A DNA stretch of 64,000 nt, taken from NCBI GenBank assembly GCA_963575645.1, contig OY754469.1, positions 42,180,753-42,244,752 of the forward strand. The letters are read 5' to 3'. Source of the DNA: Xanthostigma xanthostigma (lineage: Eukaryota > Arthropoda > Insecta > Raphidioptera > Raphidiidae). This document shows, in pieces, positions 44,703-56,255 of the stretch; position 1 is the stretch's first letter, and each line of letters opens with the position of its first letter. The notes beneath the pieces were generated by a model. It was given only the letters and a program-made list of their open reading frames with translations, had not been told where the DNA came from and made no database searches. The position numbers were made by a program, and so were the translations under genes.

Positions 44703-45300
44703 TACGGAAAATATCTATTCTTCAAAAATAAAATAAATGCAATTTTGATTAAACCAATTGTTAAACTGATCATATAACAGAAAACCACGGGAAGAACGCA
44801 TCAGATTAGAAAATAATTTTGTGATGTGACTGTTTTTATGAACGCCACTAGAGCTTGTAAAAGCGACATTTACCTCGCACTGCCTCTTATGTTCTGAATT
44901 TTTCATGTACAGAGATCGATGATACTGGTAATGTTGGTAATGCAATTTCGACTTAAATAAATTATACGGAATGCTCATTATTCAGATCTTATTTAAATGT
45001 GCCGCATTTTACTCATTATTTCTTTTTCTGTTTTTGTTCATCGAAATCTTTACGATATTCTAAAGAAATAATAAGAATATAACTTATATCAAATGCATAT
45101 TGTTTAATTAAGGTTGGATAAACTTCATAAAGAATGCATTCTCGTATTGTTTTGAAGAACATTAAAGAAATATAATTGAAATTTCACACAGAGAGCAAAT
45201 TTTGAACTCTTAAATTTTCAGCGATAAAATGTATTTCTTTCTCCAAGTGTGTAGGCTTCTTGCTTTCCGGACTTGTCTGCCGTGGTCCATTGGTATTACT
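44703..45300. other. No gene recognised
   Basis: AT-rich; an 87-codon minus-strand frame at 44715-44978 has no known motif. Confidence 0.35.
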
Positions 45301-45453
45301 ACCTGACGTTTCATCTACAATTGCGGTAGACATTATCAAAGGCGATGTGGTAGCGGGCGAAGTGTCTTTCTAGGCTGCTCACAGGTAAGTGGTAAATATG
45401 TCTACCGCAGTTGTAGACGAAACGTCAGGTAGTAATACCAATGAACCACGGCA
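45282..45453. repeat. Inverted repeat of the GTCTAC hammerhead-like family
   Basis: CCGTGGTCCATTGGTATTAC and CCTGACGTTTC face GAAACGTCAGG and GTAATACCAATGAACCACGG around a ~50-bp spacer. Related to 13985-14160 and 55890-56250. Confidence 0.75.
45302..45342 (-). ncRNA. Hammerhead-ribozyme-like motif, GTCTAC type
   Basis: On the minus strand: CCT, TTGATAA, stem II GTCTAC/GTAGAT (6 bp, one G-U pair), GAAAC, GTC, AGG. Stem I is CCT/AGG. The core differs from CTGANGA at two positions, so activity is unlikely now, but the order and the GTC triplet are kept. The inverse copy with stem GTCTAC/GTAGAC lies at 45399-45430. Confidence 0.45.
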
Positions 45454-47489
45454 TACAAGCCCGAAAATTAAGAAGATTTGTATTTGTTTCATTTATGTCA
45501 TATTTTGGAAGACTGTTTTTAGGGTTCCGTGCCTCAAAAGGAAAATAAAGGAACCCTTATACGATCACTTCGTTGTCCGTCTGTTTTTTATTTTAACTTT
45601 ATAAACGCTGTAAATATAAAATAGTCTTACGCTTTAGAAGGTGTGTAAAAACTTACTGGAAGGTGGACATTGTTGACCTAATATAGTCTCCCATCTCACT
45701 TAAGAACCGCTAAACACAAGTTCTCCCGTCCTTGTCCGACGCACACATCCCGCACATTATGTGCGCCTTGTAGAGTGGTTGTGTGGTCTGATGGGTCAAC
45801 ATACACATATTTTTCAGCGCTGTCACGTGAGAATCGGTGCTCAGTTGTTTTAGTTACACCAATAAATTATCGCGAGCCACTTTAAAATAATTTACTTTTT
45901 GTATAAATTGTTACGGCCTTTTTAATTCTGAACAACATCCACACTGAAGCAACACTGGATTAAATTACACTGGGATGACTATAACAGATTTCTTATGTTT
46001 ATTTTCTAGACTCGAGAATTTGTGTATTTATTCTCACACACGTTACTTCGTTTAAATTGTTCACCCATTATTTGTTTAAAATATATAGGCTAAAGCTTTT
46101 GATTAATTATTTCTTAAAAATAGAAAGCTTAAACTTTGATCGAGACGCTACTATAAATCGGTTTCTATAGCTGTTCAATTAATAATTTATACAAGATTTC
46201 CAAGAAAATCCTTATGAAACGCACAAGTCACAATATAATTAATTACGTACTTATATCTTAAGAATTTAAATGTTGACGTTTTTAAGATTTAGATAAACAG
46301 ACGCGTCCTTTCTTATAAAAAAGAAACAATATGATCCTATCGACTTGAATTTTGTTTCTGTAAATTATATTTCTAAAAACTGATAATTATTCTCATTTCA
46401 CATTACAGAGGTTGTATTGCATTATGCAACCACAATACAACGTAAATCAATTCCGTAATACGCTTAATAAATGTAGATATTCTCAATAAGTAATTTATAT
46501 TTGCAATGTTTTTAAAAGATACAACATTCAATTAAAATTTTATACATACATACTACTAGCCGCTACTCGTGGCATCGCACACGATTGAGATGAAACAACG
46601 TTGTAGAAACGAAAAATTTTTTGCTAATAGGTATAGTTTTAAAATCTTATATATTATTTTAAACTTGAAGAACCGTTGGTTCTTAGAGGATGCTTCGCTT
46701 CTTATTGTCGAATATCCGTCTTCACTTTCTTACAGTCTTGCCGCACGGGGCTGAACCCCACTCAGCAGAGAGACAACAGTAGTGGAGCCTTCGGCTTCAC
46801 CGTATTATTAATTTTTACACCGAACTTGACTGAATGCATAGACATATTACGCGAGACTGAAGTGAACGTGTCTGCAATTAAGAGAGAGAGAACAGCTCCT
46901 AATCTCTATGGTAACTAATGATTTAAAACATTGCTGATTTGAGTAAACAAATTTCTAGTTTTCTGCGGCGTTCTCTCTCTTAACTGAGGACACTTTCACT
47001 TATGGCAAGCATACGCACTAGTGTACTTTAGTTACTTATCTATGGTTAAATGCGATAATTTATATTCCAAAATATTTCTGCTTTGTCAACGAGTTTATTA
47101 GATAAAAAACCGCGAGCAATCAAATTTTGCAGATAGGTCAATCCAAAATTAGTATTTTTTATGTTTATTAAGTTTTGATCGATTTAAATCAAGTCCACAG
47201 TACCCCGCGACGAAATTATTAATATAGATTACGAACAGTTTATGCTTGTTATTATACGTAAACGGCTATTCTTTTTAAACGCTTTATATTAGTTTGGGTT
47301 GTAAGTATGTATGTAACGGAATCTTTGAGCATAATTTTCACCAATTTCCCGAAGTCTGATTAATTTGAAACTTTGCATACGTATCAAGGACCGATGACAA
47401 TGCAATAATTTGATAACAGTTTCCCATTATCCTTATTAGGACCCCCAGGATTAATAAATTCTTTTATAGATCCTCAAACTAAAAAGTGA
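45454..47489. other. No gene recognised; one possible Helitron end
   Basis: At 46556-46590, TACTAGCCGCTACTCGTGGC resembles the 3' end of a minus-strand Helitron, but no 5' end was found. Two overlapping frames at 46569-46918 have no known domain. Balanced-composition blocks at 45640-45860 are unexplained. Confidence 0.35.
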
Positions 47490-47717
47490 AAAATAAAATA
47501 TAGTTTAAAAAAAACTAAAAAACACGCTTTATATCGGACTAAAAAGTAAAAAATAATTGTTTTAAAATAAGCTTAAAAAGCGTGGGGCGCTTTGTTCCAC
47601 ATTTTCGTACATCGAGCGCCCAACGCTTTTTAAGCTTATTTTAAAACAATTATTTTTTACTTTTTAGTCCGATATAAAGCGTGTTTTTTAGTTTTTTTTA
47701 AACTATATTTTATTTAT
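47490..47717. repeat. Long hairpin element, CGTGGGGCGC family, copy 2
   Basis: Nearly perfect arms (AAACTAAAAAACACGCTTTA, TATCGGACTAAAAAGTAAAA, AATAAGCTTAAAAAGCGTGG) pair around a ~30-bp loop that starts GGGGCGC and ends GCGCCC. The outer sequence differs from copies at 35934 and 61254, but the CGTGGGGCGC apex and the ACTAAAAAGT arm word are shared. Confidence 0.85.
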
Positions 47718-47991
47718 TATATATAAACATGAACTGAATCGCGCATTTGTATCTCTAGCGAGACTTCTTACAGACTATTTAATAGTTGAAAAGAAGCATG
47801 ACTTGTTTTCTTATAATTATCAACGAAAGGATTTGAATACCTAGTTGTTGCATAATGCGCAAGAACACATACGTAAGCATTTAAAAAATAATACGCAAGT
47901 AACAATAACAGATGTAACGGGGTATGTGTGATAACAATTTATTGTACAATGTAATATGTATTTTTTATTATTATAAATGAACAGTAGTATG

Positions 47992-48370
47992 CAGGGCACT
48001 ATTTGCCTATTATGCGTTGATACGATGAAAAGGCAAACATAAGAGCGCGAAGAACGCACCGGATGTGATCATCCCTGAAATACGAGGGTTGGCACGTTTC
48101 AGGTTTGTTGTATCCGTGTGAATGGTAATAATGGACGGCGCATATTCCAGAGACGGAGTCCGTTGCTTTAACGGCCTCCGTCTACTGTTTATTATAGCCA
48201 TCCTCCTGGCTATGATACTCGACGCAATAATAGTATATTGTGCGACTAAAAGAGAGAAGGAGAAGATTCCATGAGCGTAAAACGCACGCGAGTGGAATAT
48301 TCTCCTTCGATCAATGGTCGCACATAATATTTTATTCAACTAGCACGAGTAATATGTAATCGGGGCCCTG
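47992..48370. mobile_element. Possible hAT-like element, CAGGGC ends
   Basis: CAGGGCACTATTTGCC on the left and, inverted, CAGGGCCCCGATTACATATT on the right are loosely alike. The right-end sequence recurs at 48650-48675. No matching 8-bp duplication is present. The interior has a hairpin (AAGGAGAAGATTCCA / TGGAATATTCTCCTT, 48257-48309). Confidence 0.35.
48122..48274 (+). CDS. Possible small single-pass membrane protein, 50 codons
   Basis: The frame (alternative start at 48131, 47 codons) encodes a short polar N-terminus, then about 21 uninterrupted mostly hydrophobic residues (LRLLFIIAILLAMILDAIIV) and a charged tail rich in lysine and glutamate. This is the layout of a tail-anchored or single-pass micropeptide. 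Base composition is more balanced than in the flanks. It may instead be a chance frame in a MITE; the opposite strand is open for 109 codons over the same stretch. Confidence 0.28.
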   Translation: MVIMDGAYSRDGVRCFNGLRLLFIIAILLAMILDAIIVYCATKREKEKIP

Positions 48371-48374
48371 ATAA

Positions 48375-50284
48375 AAGAGGAAAAAATAATAAATCACTTC
48401 ATTGATTGACGTACCCAGCGCCCTCAATACACACAAGATGGCCATGACTTTCGTTGAATTGCGATGCTGTTTTCATATATTATACAGTACCGCCTACCAG
48501 AAGCTGTGTGCAGTTTTTTTTCATTATTGCACGCTTGGGCTTGCTACTGAGTTTCTATTGATCCAGAAAATTCATTATCACACTGTACGGCTCATTATTA
48601 GCACTCTACGCGTCAACATGAAGTAATTTATTATTTCTCCCGAATTTAGCAGGGCCCCGAAATTACATATTACTCACGCGTGTTGAATAAAAGATATTTT
48701 TGCCCAAAAAATTATTCAGCCTATACTTTCTCTCTAAACATGAAATCAGTGATTTTTCACTAATTACACGTGGCATATCCACTATTTGTCAATGCTAGAA
48801 TCGTACCACGCCGAATTAATGAATTAAGTGAATATAAAAATTCACTAATTATATAAGTGACCATTAAATGTCATCTGACATCAACAATTTTTTGATTACA
48901 GATTTTGTTAATTCTTTATCGTTACTTTCACTAGTATAATTAACTTTTATATTTTTACAAGTCGATTAAAACTTGAATACAAAATAAAAAAATTACAGAT
49001 TTACCTCAAAAAAACATAACCTTAATTCATTGTTAGTTATGATCCTATGTCACTGACTATAATTGAAAATCGGTAAAAAAACAATAGTATACACGCAATG
49101 CTTTACTCTGAATCTGTGAAAAATATGATTAAAATAATCTAATTAACTTACTTGATAAATATTACTTGTTTGTTTATCGGTTTACAAGGAACTTGCTATA
49201 GAAACTGTATGGAGGCGCCACAAGCGAAACATATAAAATCAGGGGTATCACTATCTTATACAAAAATGTTAAGCGTAGTGCGTACTCTGCACTATTATTG
49301 TTATATCGTTCCGTCTAGACTACGGCCCTCTTTTTCACATTGTGCGATATCTACCTTTCCACACATTTGTACATGTGTGCTCTTCCCGTTTAGGTGCGTG
49401 AGACACGTATATAACTAACAAAGCCCTAAGATGCCGCTAGAGGAGCGGATGTGTGAAAGAATGCCAGTAGGTATGTCATATTTAAAAACAATATGTTTAT
49501 AAAATGTTTAATGTCAACATGTTGTTTAAATTATTGTTAAAATAACAATAGTTCTTAATTTGCAGTTGGCATTCAAATTTGCAGTGTTTTTATCGATAAC
49601 ATGAAAAACAGACATCAGCAATTTTCAATTCGGCGTAACACATTGTTTTCCAAAACGACTTCTCACAACGATGATTGTAATTAGTAGTTACTAATTAAAT
49701 AGATTAGTAAGCTAAGTACAGACACGAGCGAATTTTAAATTTAAAAATTTCGGTTTAATTTGTCAGAGAGCAAAAATATGGGATACAACGGTTGGTAAAT
49801 ATAAATTATTATAGATATAAAACTGTTTTTTCACAAGTCACATTAATGCGATTGACGCCAAGATCAATAGGCCTGGAGTATTTTTTAAGACAAATATTTG
49901 AAAAAAATCCATTCAAATCGGTGTATTTCTGTGGGATGTAACCGAAAAAAATTCAATTACACGCATGTAAGCTGTTCTTATTTCGAACGCGATTTTCAAA
50001 CCCTTTTTCTTACGGAATTACAAAAATATTTAAACATAACATTACTTTAGTTTAATTGAGTTTATTATTTTTAATTAATCTTTTTCTACTTTTGGTTATT
50101 TTATGGATCAATAATTTATTATAGAAAATAAGTATGTACCTAATCTTTACCCATCGAGTTTTCTAAGTTATTAAAAAAAAATAAAGTTATAAATTTTATT
50201 GTATTTATTCAGTATTAAATATTATGATATATGCTGTTCGTTGCCATAAAAAATACCAATTAGAAACTAATTACAATTTTTATA
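48375..50284. other. No gene recognised
   Basis: 48650-48675 carries an end-like CAGGGCCCCGAAATTACATA facing right without a partner. Remaining frames (74 and 88 codons) have no known motif. Confidence 0.35.
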
Positions 50285-50391
50285 ATTTTAAGATCAGTTC
50301 TGAAGAAGGTTCAAATCCGGACCGCAACGTTAATGTATTAATTATTATTTTTTGTTAATATATTTGTCTGAAAAATTGGTCAATTATTTTA
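50285..50391. repeat. Palindromic hammerhead-like repeat, copy F (one arm)
   Basis: The motif at 50300-50332 reads CTGAAGA, stem GGTTC/GGACC, GCAACGTTA. Compared with GATCC/GGATC, an A-T pair has become G-C with both sides changed and a C-G pair has become U-G, so pairing is kept. GAAA has changed to GCAA. Only the right arm, ending near ATTGGTCAATTATTTTA, is present. Confidence 0.7.
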
Positions 50392-50740
50392 AAGCAAAAT
50401 TTGTACAGACGGTAATAAAATAACATTGTAAATTTGTAACATATAAATATGAAATGTACTAACATGCATGCGTCTTTGTGTATATTTCCATATTGAACAT
50501 GGTATACATTTTTAATGAAGTAACATGATATACAAAGCATAATATGTAAATTACACATATAAATGTATACACTCACACAATGTAGAGATAAGTAAAATTA
50601 AATTATTTATCAAAACGACCGCAATTTTCGTTGTTTCTATATAACAGAGAGTCATATACTGTGTGTTCGTGTAATATTGACATCTCTGTTAGTGTACACG
50701 ACCCGACGATAATTACATATTTTATGTATGCGCTTAACAT
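50392..50740. other. No feature recognised
   Basis: AT-rich sequence with a 73-codon chance frame on the minus strand. Confidence 0.4.
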
Positions 50741-50745
50741 ATCTA

Positions 50746-51174
50746 TAGGGTGACCGGTAATTGCTTGTATTCCTCTCGGGAGAAGAAACTGATGAATTTG
50801 GAATGATTAACCTCTATCACTTGGGGGTCGCAATTGCGTCATTTTTTTATGACTTCTGTGAAGAATTTTTATTTTATTTTTTTTATCACACACAACATAA
50901 AGTTTAACAGTAAATTTTGTGGTTTTTAGCTTTAGGAAGGTTGGTCAATTAGTAAACTATCCGATCATGGAACAGTTCAGGCCAAAAAGTGAGAATATAC
51001 CTATATATTTTTTAACTTTTAACTTCTAAAATTCGTATTTTTGTAAAAGAAAATCGATGCAGATTTTCTCGAAAATGACGCATTTTCCACCCCCAAGTGA
51101 TAGAGGCTAAATCATTTTAAATTAGTCATAGTTTCTTCTCTCGAGAGGAATACGAGCAATTACCGGTCACCCTG
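50746..51174. mobile_element. TA-flanked MITE, AGGGTGACCGGTAATTG ends
   Basis: Left end TAGGGTGACCGGTAATTGCT and right end AGCAATTACCGGTCACCCTG are inverted repeats extending about 40 bp with few mismatches (TATTCCTCTCGGGAGAAG; CTCTCGAGAGGAATA). TA flanks both ends (50744-50745, 51175-51176). This fits a Tc1/mariner-type non-autonomous element; the centre is AT-rich and non-coding. Confidence 0.85.
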
Positions 51175-51176
51175 TA

Positions 51177-51684
51177 TATTAATAATTACATAAAATAGAG
51201 ACGAACGAAATCTGTCTATCTGTAGCAGCCAAATTACTATCGAAACCATATGAGTAATATTTTGTCAAAAGTGACATTTTCCTGCTTCTATAGATATTAA
51301 TAGCGGTACTATATAGAACAGAGGTGAAAATTGGCCGTCACACGTCCCATCTCTCTCATTCTTGTCGACCATTTTTCATTGCGACATGCGCTGTTCATTT
51401 TCTCTACGCTTAGTAATGATCTATCAGTTAGCAAAAATTTGTCGTGTCTCTCGGTATTGTTTCTATGTATCATTCAGTATTAATGTATATCATTTTCACT
51501 CTATAATACACACATGTTTTAATTAAAGGAGTAACGTAGCGCATGCTCGCCCATTATTTCGTGTGCAGCGCCAGGGAAGCTTTACCTGTCTCTCAACCTG
51601 TATCATTGCACTGTCGCGAATCTGCGCTATGGAAAATGCTCGAACAAAAGTAAATAAAAGAAACACGTTATTACCATTAATACC
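51177..51684. other. No gene recognised
   Basis: Balanced-composition block at 51300-51640 without a recognisable frame. Confidence 0.35.
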
Positions 51685-52005
51685 CTCTATATTGCTAGCA
51701 AAGATCGGGAGAAAGACTTAAACACTACGGTGCAGACATTTATACGTCTGTCTCACTTATTACACTCTGAGTCTCGTGCGCATGTCCGTGAATGGATGCG
51801 CGTCAGTTTGCACATGGAACTAAGCTGTAAAAGAGAGGTGGCTTGCTCTGTTCTACTTACTTATTGCCCCACTACAGACGCGACACTTGCGCACAACGGG
51901 TCAAGTAAAAAGAAAGAGACAGGAAACAGTAATTAGCTGTCTCACTTCATGAGCTACGCTTACACTTGCGGCCAATAGCAATATTATAGAAGTTATTAAA
52001 TATAT
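51685..52005 (+). repeat. Dispersed repeat, inverted partner of 43012-43335
   Basis: See the partner at 43012-43335. The two differ by small indels; TATTGCTAGCAAAGATCGGG marks one end and AATATTATAGAAGTTATTAA the other. Confidence 0.75.
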
Positions 52006-52500
52006 GGGTATTACAGCATGTACTGTGTATTATTATTAAAAAAAAATTGCACCGAATATATAGTGTATACTTCTTATTAGGATTATTTTACAATGCATTC
52101 ATTATTTTTTCAATAATGAAACAGCTAAATTATAGTAATTAATTAATAAAAACTTAGTTTGTATTATACCACTGAATGAAGCAAGCTTCCTCCGTTTTGT
52201 ATCTATGAATGAGTGGGACAATTAATTATATTCGGAAAATTTGGTGAATTTAAATATTTCCATCGTGAAAATTAGAGTTTGTATACATAATAATAATAAT
52301 AGGATGTACGATTCCATAAGTGCCTGTTCAATGACCGGATTGATTTTCATAATAATATTAAAATGGTAATTATAATAATAAAATATCATCTTCAGAACTG
52401 TTTGGCGTCTACAGAGAATAAGTAACTTTTCCTAATTTTCGAAATTTTTGTAAATGCTGTTTCGCTAGATAAAACCCAGTAGTTATATAGGGTTACCAAA
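52006..52500. other. No feature recognised
   Basis: AT-rich sequence. Confidence 0.4.
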
Positions 52501-52503
52501 AGC

Positions 52504-52680
52504 TCTGTTCTAACCTCTGTGCGAACAATATTATGGTCACAGTCATGCGCAATAGCTAAATTGTGTTTCAACCGAGATTAGAATGGTTATAGAACTGTCC
52601 CTAAAGTCACAAAACGTTTTAGCTACTGCGCTCTACTGTGACGACAATATATTACCGTTCGCAGAGAGGTAAGAACATAA
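52504..52680. mobile_element. Palindromic MITE, TGTTCTAACCTCT ends
   Basis: TGTTCTAACCTCTGTGCGAA and ACAGTCATGCGCAATAGCTA face TAGCTACTGCGCTCTACTGT and TTCGCAGAGAGGTAAGAACA. It is 177 bp long, the most complete member of the family also seen at 16686 and 58271. Confidence 0.8.
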
Positions 52681-52689
52681 AGTACATTC

Positions 52690-53377
52690 TTCCCAATTTT
52701 CAGTTCCATGTATAAAATAAATTGACCATAAAAATATACGCATATTTTTATATAGCTACACAAAAACACTAGCACCTATTTGTTTTTGGTATAAGGAATA
52801 ACAAAATTTATGAATGACCGTGAAGAAACTAATAATTCTAATTAATATTGAAATTTATAAGATTCAAGAATTTATAAAGAATGTAGATTGGAGATGAATC
52901 TTTTTGTACATTATGATTACACACGGAACAAAATAGCTGTGGTGCTGACTATTTTTGTACTTTGTGTGACGCAATCAGATCTTATCAATGGATGGACTTT
53001 ATGTGTTAAACAGATAGGTAGGTATGAAACGCAAATATGGTAAAATACCAGGAGAATGCACGGTTGAGTGTTTTAAACCAGTCGGAATTGTCAATTAGCG
53101 AAAAGTTAAACTTCAAACGATTATATATCCAACTCTATCAAAGTAGTATACATCATGTTTAATAAAAATACAGATGCGCATGACTTGTCATTGTATCAAT
53201 TAAAAAAAACAAACTTGGTTAGCATTTGTTCTTTTTTTATGTAACGACGTGTCAGTTTTTGCTCTCAAAAAGTTTTGCAACTTTATTTTTTAATGTTAAT
53301 CTAGCAGCTCACCAAATAGACTGTGCAGTATTCAAACATTATTTGTTTGACAGAATTTTGCACTGCAACCCGTTTTC
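52690..53377. other. No gene recognised
   Basis: AT-rich sequence; a 65-codon frame at 53226-53423 runs into the next repeat. Confidence 0.35.
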
Positions 53378-55400
53378 TTTTTACGCGACTACGGCGAAGC
53401 AAAAAAGAGGGTTAAGAATTTGACCGGTTTGTATAACTTTCTAAACTACTTATCATAATTTAGCAAATGAGGTATCGTCGGAAGCGTTTTGATTGTCCGC
53501 TGGTTATAGGCTATGTGACGTCACGTTAAATTAAATATGGCGTTCTCTAGAGGACATAGTATTAACTACAAAACATTTGTTTAATGATACCGTGTTGGGT
53601 TAGCGGCTTTGGTTGCATGTACCGATAATTGGAATAATCGCGAAATTATAACCCCAAAATAATTTAAATAAAAAGTAAGTTCAAAAACTAAAACCTGGCT
53701 ACTGAAAAATCAAAAAGTATGAAACAAAAAAATAGCCGTGGTAGTATGGCGTCCTCTAGAGTCTAGATGTATAGCGTGATGAACTTTGCCCTAAAGCTTA
53801 TAGTATAAGAGCCAGTGATCGGCTACCAGTATGTATTTGACCAGACCTGATTTTTTACACAGTGAGTCTCCTATACCTACCATACATGGAGTGGGGACTC
53901 ACTAAGTCCGGAGTGGCCGCCGCGGCCCGTACTCAGGTGCGACAGGTACAAAATTTGGCTAATTTTCAAAGTATTTGACCACGTCTGCCATTTGGAAATT
54001 TAATAATATATTATTATTGCTATTGAAAAATAACAATGGCAGACCATTATCGCGCGACAATCATCGTGGCAGACAATTTTTTAAGTACTAAAAAATATGA
54101 AATTTTGAAAGGTATATTTTTCATCACGGATTATTATTCTATTTATTATTTCAAGCAAGTTTCGTAAATAAAATTTTTTTCTAAACTTTATAGTTCCAGA
54201 AATATTTAGAAATTTAAAAAAAATCAGCTGCTCTTTTGTCTTGTAGATCTGTCAGAAATAAACTAGTTAAGCATGCTTTGATTAATTTTTACATGACGTG
54301 GAACATATTATGTAGGTGACCAAGACGACGAATAGCAAATATCATATTGAATACTAGCCATTACCCGCGTCACCTCACGGGATATCAGAAATGTTATTTT
54401 TTTTATTTTACTATATCAAATGTCAATATTTTTGAAGTTGGAATGGTCCCGTCGCCCAATTGGTTGGAATTTTTTATTTGTTCCAAAACAAAAATAAAAA
54501 ATGTCAAGAGAATATAAAAAATTATTTATGCCTATACCTATAAACAATATTTTTATTGTCACTTGACACTTTTTAATTTTGTTTTGGAACAAATAAAAAA
54601 TTCCAACCAATTGGGCGACGGGACCTTTCCAACTTCAAAAATATTGACATTTGATATAGTAAAATAAAGAAAATAACATTTCTGATATCGCGTGAGGTGA
54701 CGCGGGAAATGACTAGTATTCAATATGATATTTGCTATTCGTCGTCTTGGTCACCTACATAATATGTTCCACGTCATGTAAAAATTAATCAAAGCATGCT
54801 TAACTAGTTCATTTCTGACAGATCTACAAGACAAAAGAACAGCTGATTTTTTTTAATTTTCTAAATATTTCCGGAACTATAAAGTTTAGAAAAAAATTTT
54901 ATTTACGAAACTTGCTTGAAATAATAAATAGAATAATAATCCGTGATGAAAAATATACCTTTCAAAATTTCATATTTTTTAGAACTTAAAAAATTGTCTG
55001 CCACGATGATTGTCGCGCGATAATGGTCTGCCATTGTTATTTTTCAATAGCAATAATAATATATTATTAAATTTCCAAATGGCAGACGTGGTCAAATACT
55101 TTGAAAATTAGTCAAATTTTGTACCTGTCGCACCTGAGTACGGGCCGCGGCGGCCACTCCGGACTTAGTGAGTCCCCACTCCATGTATGGTAGGTATAGG
55201 AGACTCACTGTGTAAAAAATCAGGTCTGGTCAAATACATACTGGTAGCCGATCACTGGCTCTTATACTATTATGATCACTTACTACTGTTAAAATGCATT
55301 GAGTTGATAGGGTAGGTGGCTTACGAACACGGCAATTTTCTTGTTTCATACTTTTTAGAGCGTGGTTTTACAGTATTTTAGTTTTTGAACTTACTTTTTG
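53378..55400 (+). mobile_element. Foldback element (CCGACTACTG family), copy 3, split by a palindrome
   Basis: Head CTTTTTACGCGACTACGGCG and left arm (AAAACTAAAACCTGGCTACT) lie before, and CACTTACTACTGTTAAAATG with the right arm (TTCTTGTTTCATACTTTTTA) after, the insertion at 53801-55269. Joined across the insertion, the order equals copies 1 and 2. It is the most diverged of the three. Confidence 0.8.
53801..55269. mobile_element. 1.47-kb near-perfect palindromic element with TTA duplication
   Basis: Arms 53801-54510 and 54562-55269 (about 710 bp each) are inverted copies with only a few differences; the outermost 49 bp are identical. The spacer is about 50 bp. Ends are TAGTATAAGAGCC and GGCTCTTATACTA. 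Comparison with the uninterrupted foldback copies (GCTTATGATC) shows a 3-bp TTA duplication (53798-53800, 55270-55272), the target size typical of PIF/Harbinger. No protein is encoded; a transcript would fold into a very long double strand. Confidence 0.9.
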
Positions 55401-55889
55401 TTAATTATAGTAATTTTCCTGATGTACTTATATACGAGAATAATAAAAAGATATATAATGTATTGTGGCTTGGTGTTAATGAATGCACAAAAAGGTTTTG
55501 ATAGAACGTTGAAAAAATACAATGTATGTAACAAATGTGTGTAGAGACGTGGGATATTTGTATGTTTCCGTCAGGCGCCGTCGATAATTCGCGGTCTGCT
55601 AAACACTTACAAACGAACAAATACGAATATGTGGGCATTTTGTATGGAGCGAGGTACAAGTGGCCAATGGCTGCTGTTGTGGCTAGACTGTCGCTCACTC
55701 ATACTTATCAACACTACAGACGACGTGATATATTTTGTAATAATTGCATTTATGCACAGGGCGCCCATTTTATTCAATTGTGCTTTTTTTGTTTCAATGG
55801 CACGGATTGACGCCAAACTAAATGCGCGATGTGTTCTTGATGTACGGTCTTGCGCTATTGACGATCTAGGAGCGACTTAGTCAACAGTA
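55401..55889. other. Balanced-composition block with overlapping short frames
   Basis: 55535-55880 is open in several frames on both strands (69-97 codons) because it is GC-richer, but none shows a known motif and no one frame is clearly favoured. Origin unknown. Confidence 0.35.
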
Positions 55890-56251
55890 CATTGTCTCAA
55901 ATCTTCTTGGTTTTCGGGCTTGTAGACTACGTTCAAATTGGTATTTCGACCTGACATTTTGTCTACAACCGGTGTTCTCCCTTATTTTATGCTCGATGTG
56001 CTAATTGCTCTCTGCTCGGTCGTAGTTCGTACTTATGTGGCTGGTACGACCGAGTAGAGAATACTAACATTGAGAGTATAAAAGAAGGGAGAACACCAGT
56101 CGTCGACACACCTGCGAATCGACAAGAAGGACAATTCGTCCGCTGCCACATAGCCTTAGGCAATGTCTATCGCAGTTTGTAGACTGGATGAACGACAGCC
56201 TACAAGCCCGGAAATACAAGAAGATTCGGGGCAACGCCGGTTGTGAAAGTC
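55890..56251. repeat. Inverted retroelement-like repeat, GTCGTCGACACA family
   Basis: CTTCTTGGTTTTCGGGCTTG near 55904 faces CAAGCCCGGAAATACAAGAA near 56204; CTCTGCTCGGTCGTA faces ACGACCGAGTAGAGAA near 56045. Words are shared with 13985-14160 and 45282-45453. The hammerhead-like piece is decayed here. Confidence 0.6.
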
Positions 56252-56255
56252 TATA
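56252..56255. repeat. Target duplication TATA, left
   Basis: Matches TATA at 57015-57018. Confidence 0.75.

Noticed and set aside
48010-48339. 109-codon minus-strand frame
   Set aside because: It is antisense to the more protein-like 50-codon frame and lacks any recognisable pattern; at most one of the two is real.
47992-48370. Firm hAT call from CAGGGC ends
   Set aside because: The flanking 8-mers (GTAGTATG and ATAAAAGA) do not match and the end similarity is loose; kept only as a low-confidence feature.
54340-54370. Helitron-like end (ACTAGCCATTACCCGCG) inside the large palindrome arms
   Set aside because: No 5' partner within the arm, and the palindrome is fully bounded by its own ends and TTA duplication.
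55535-55880. Several overlapping frames of 69-97 codons on both strands
   Set aside because: Openness in many frames follows from balanced composition; no frame has a motif or a repeat partner.
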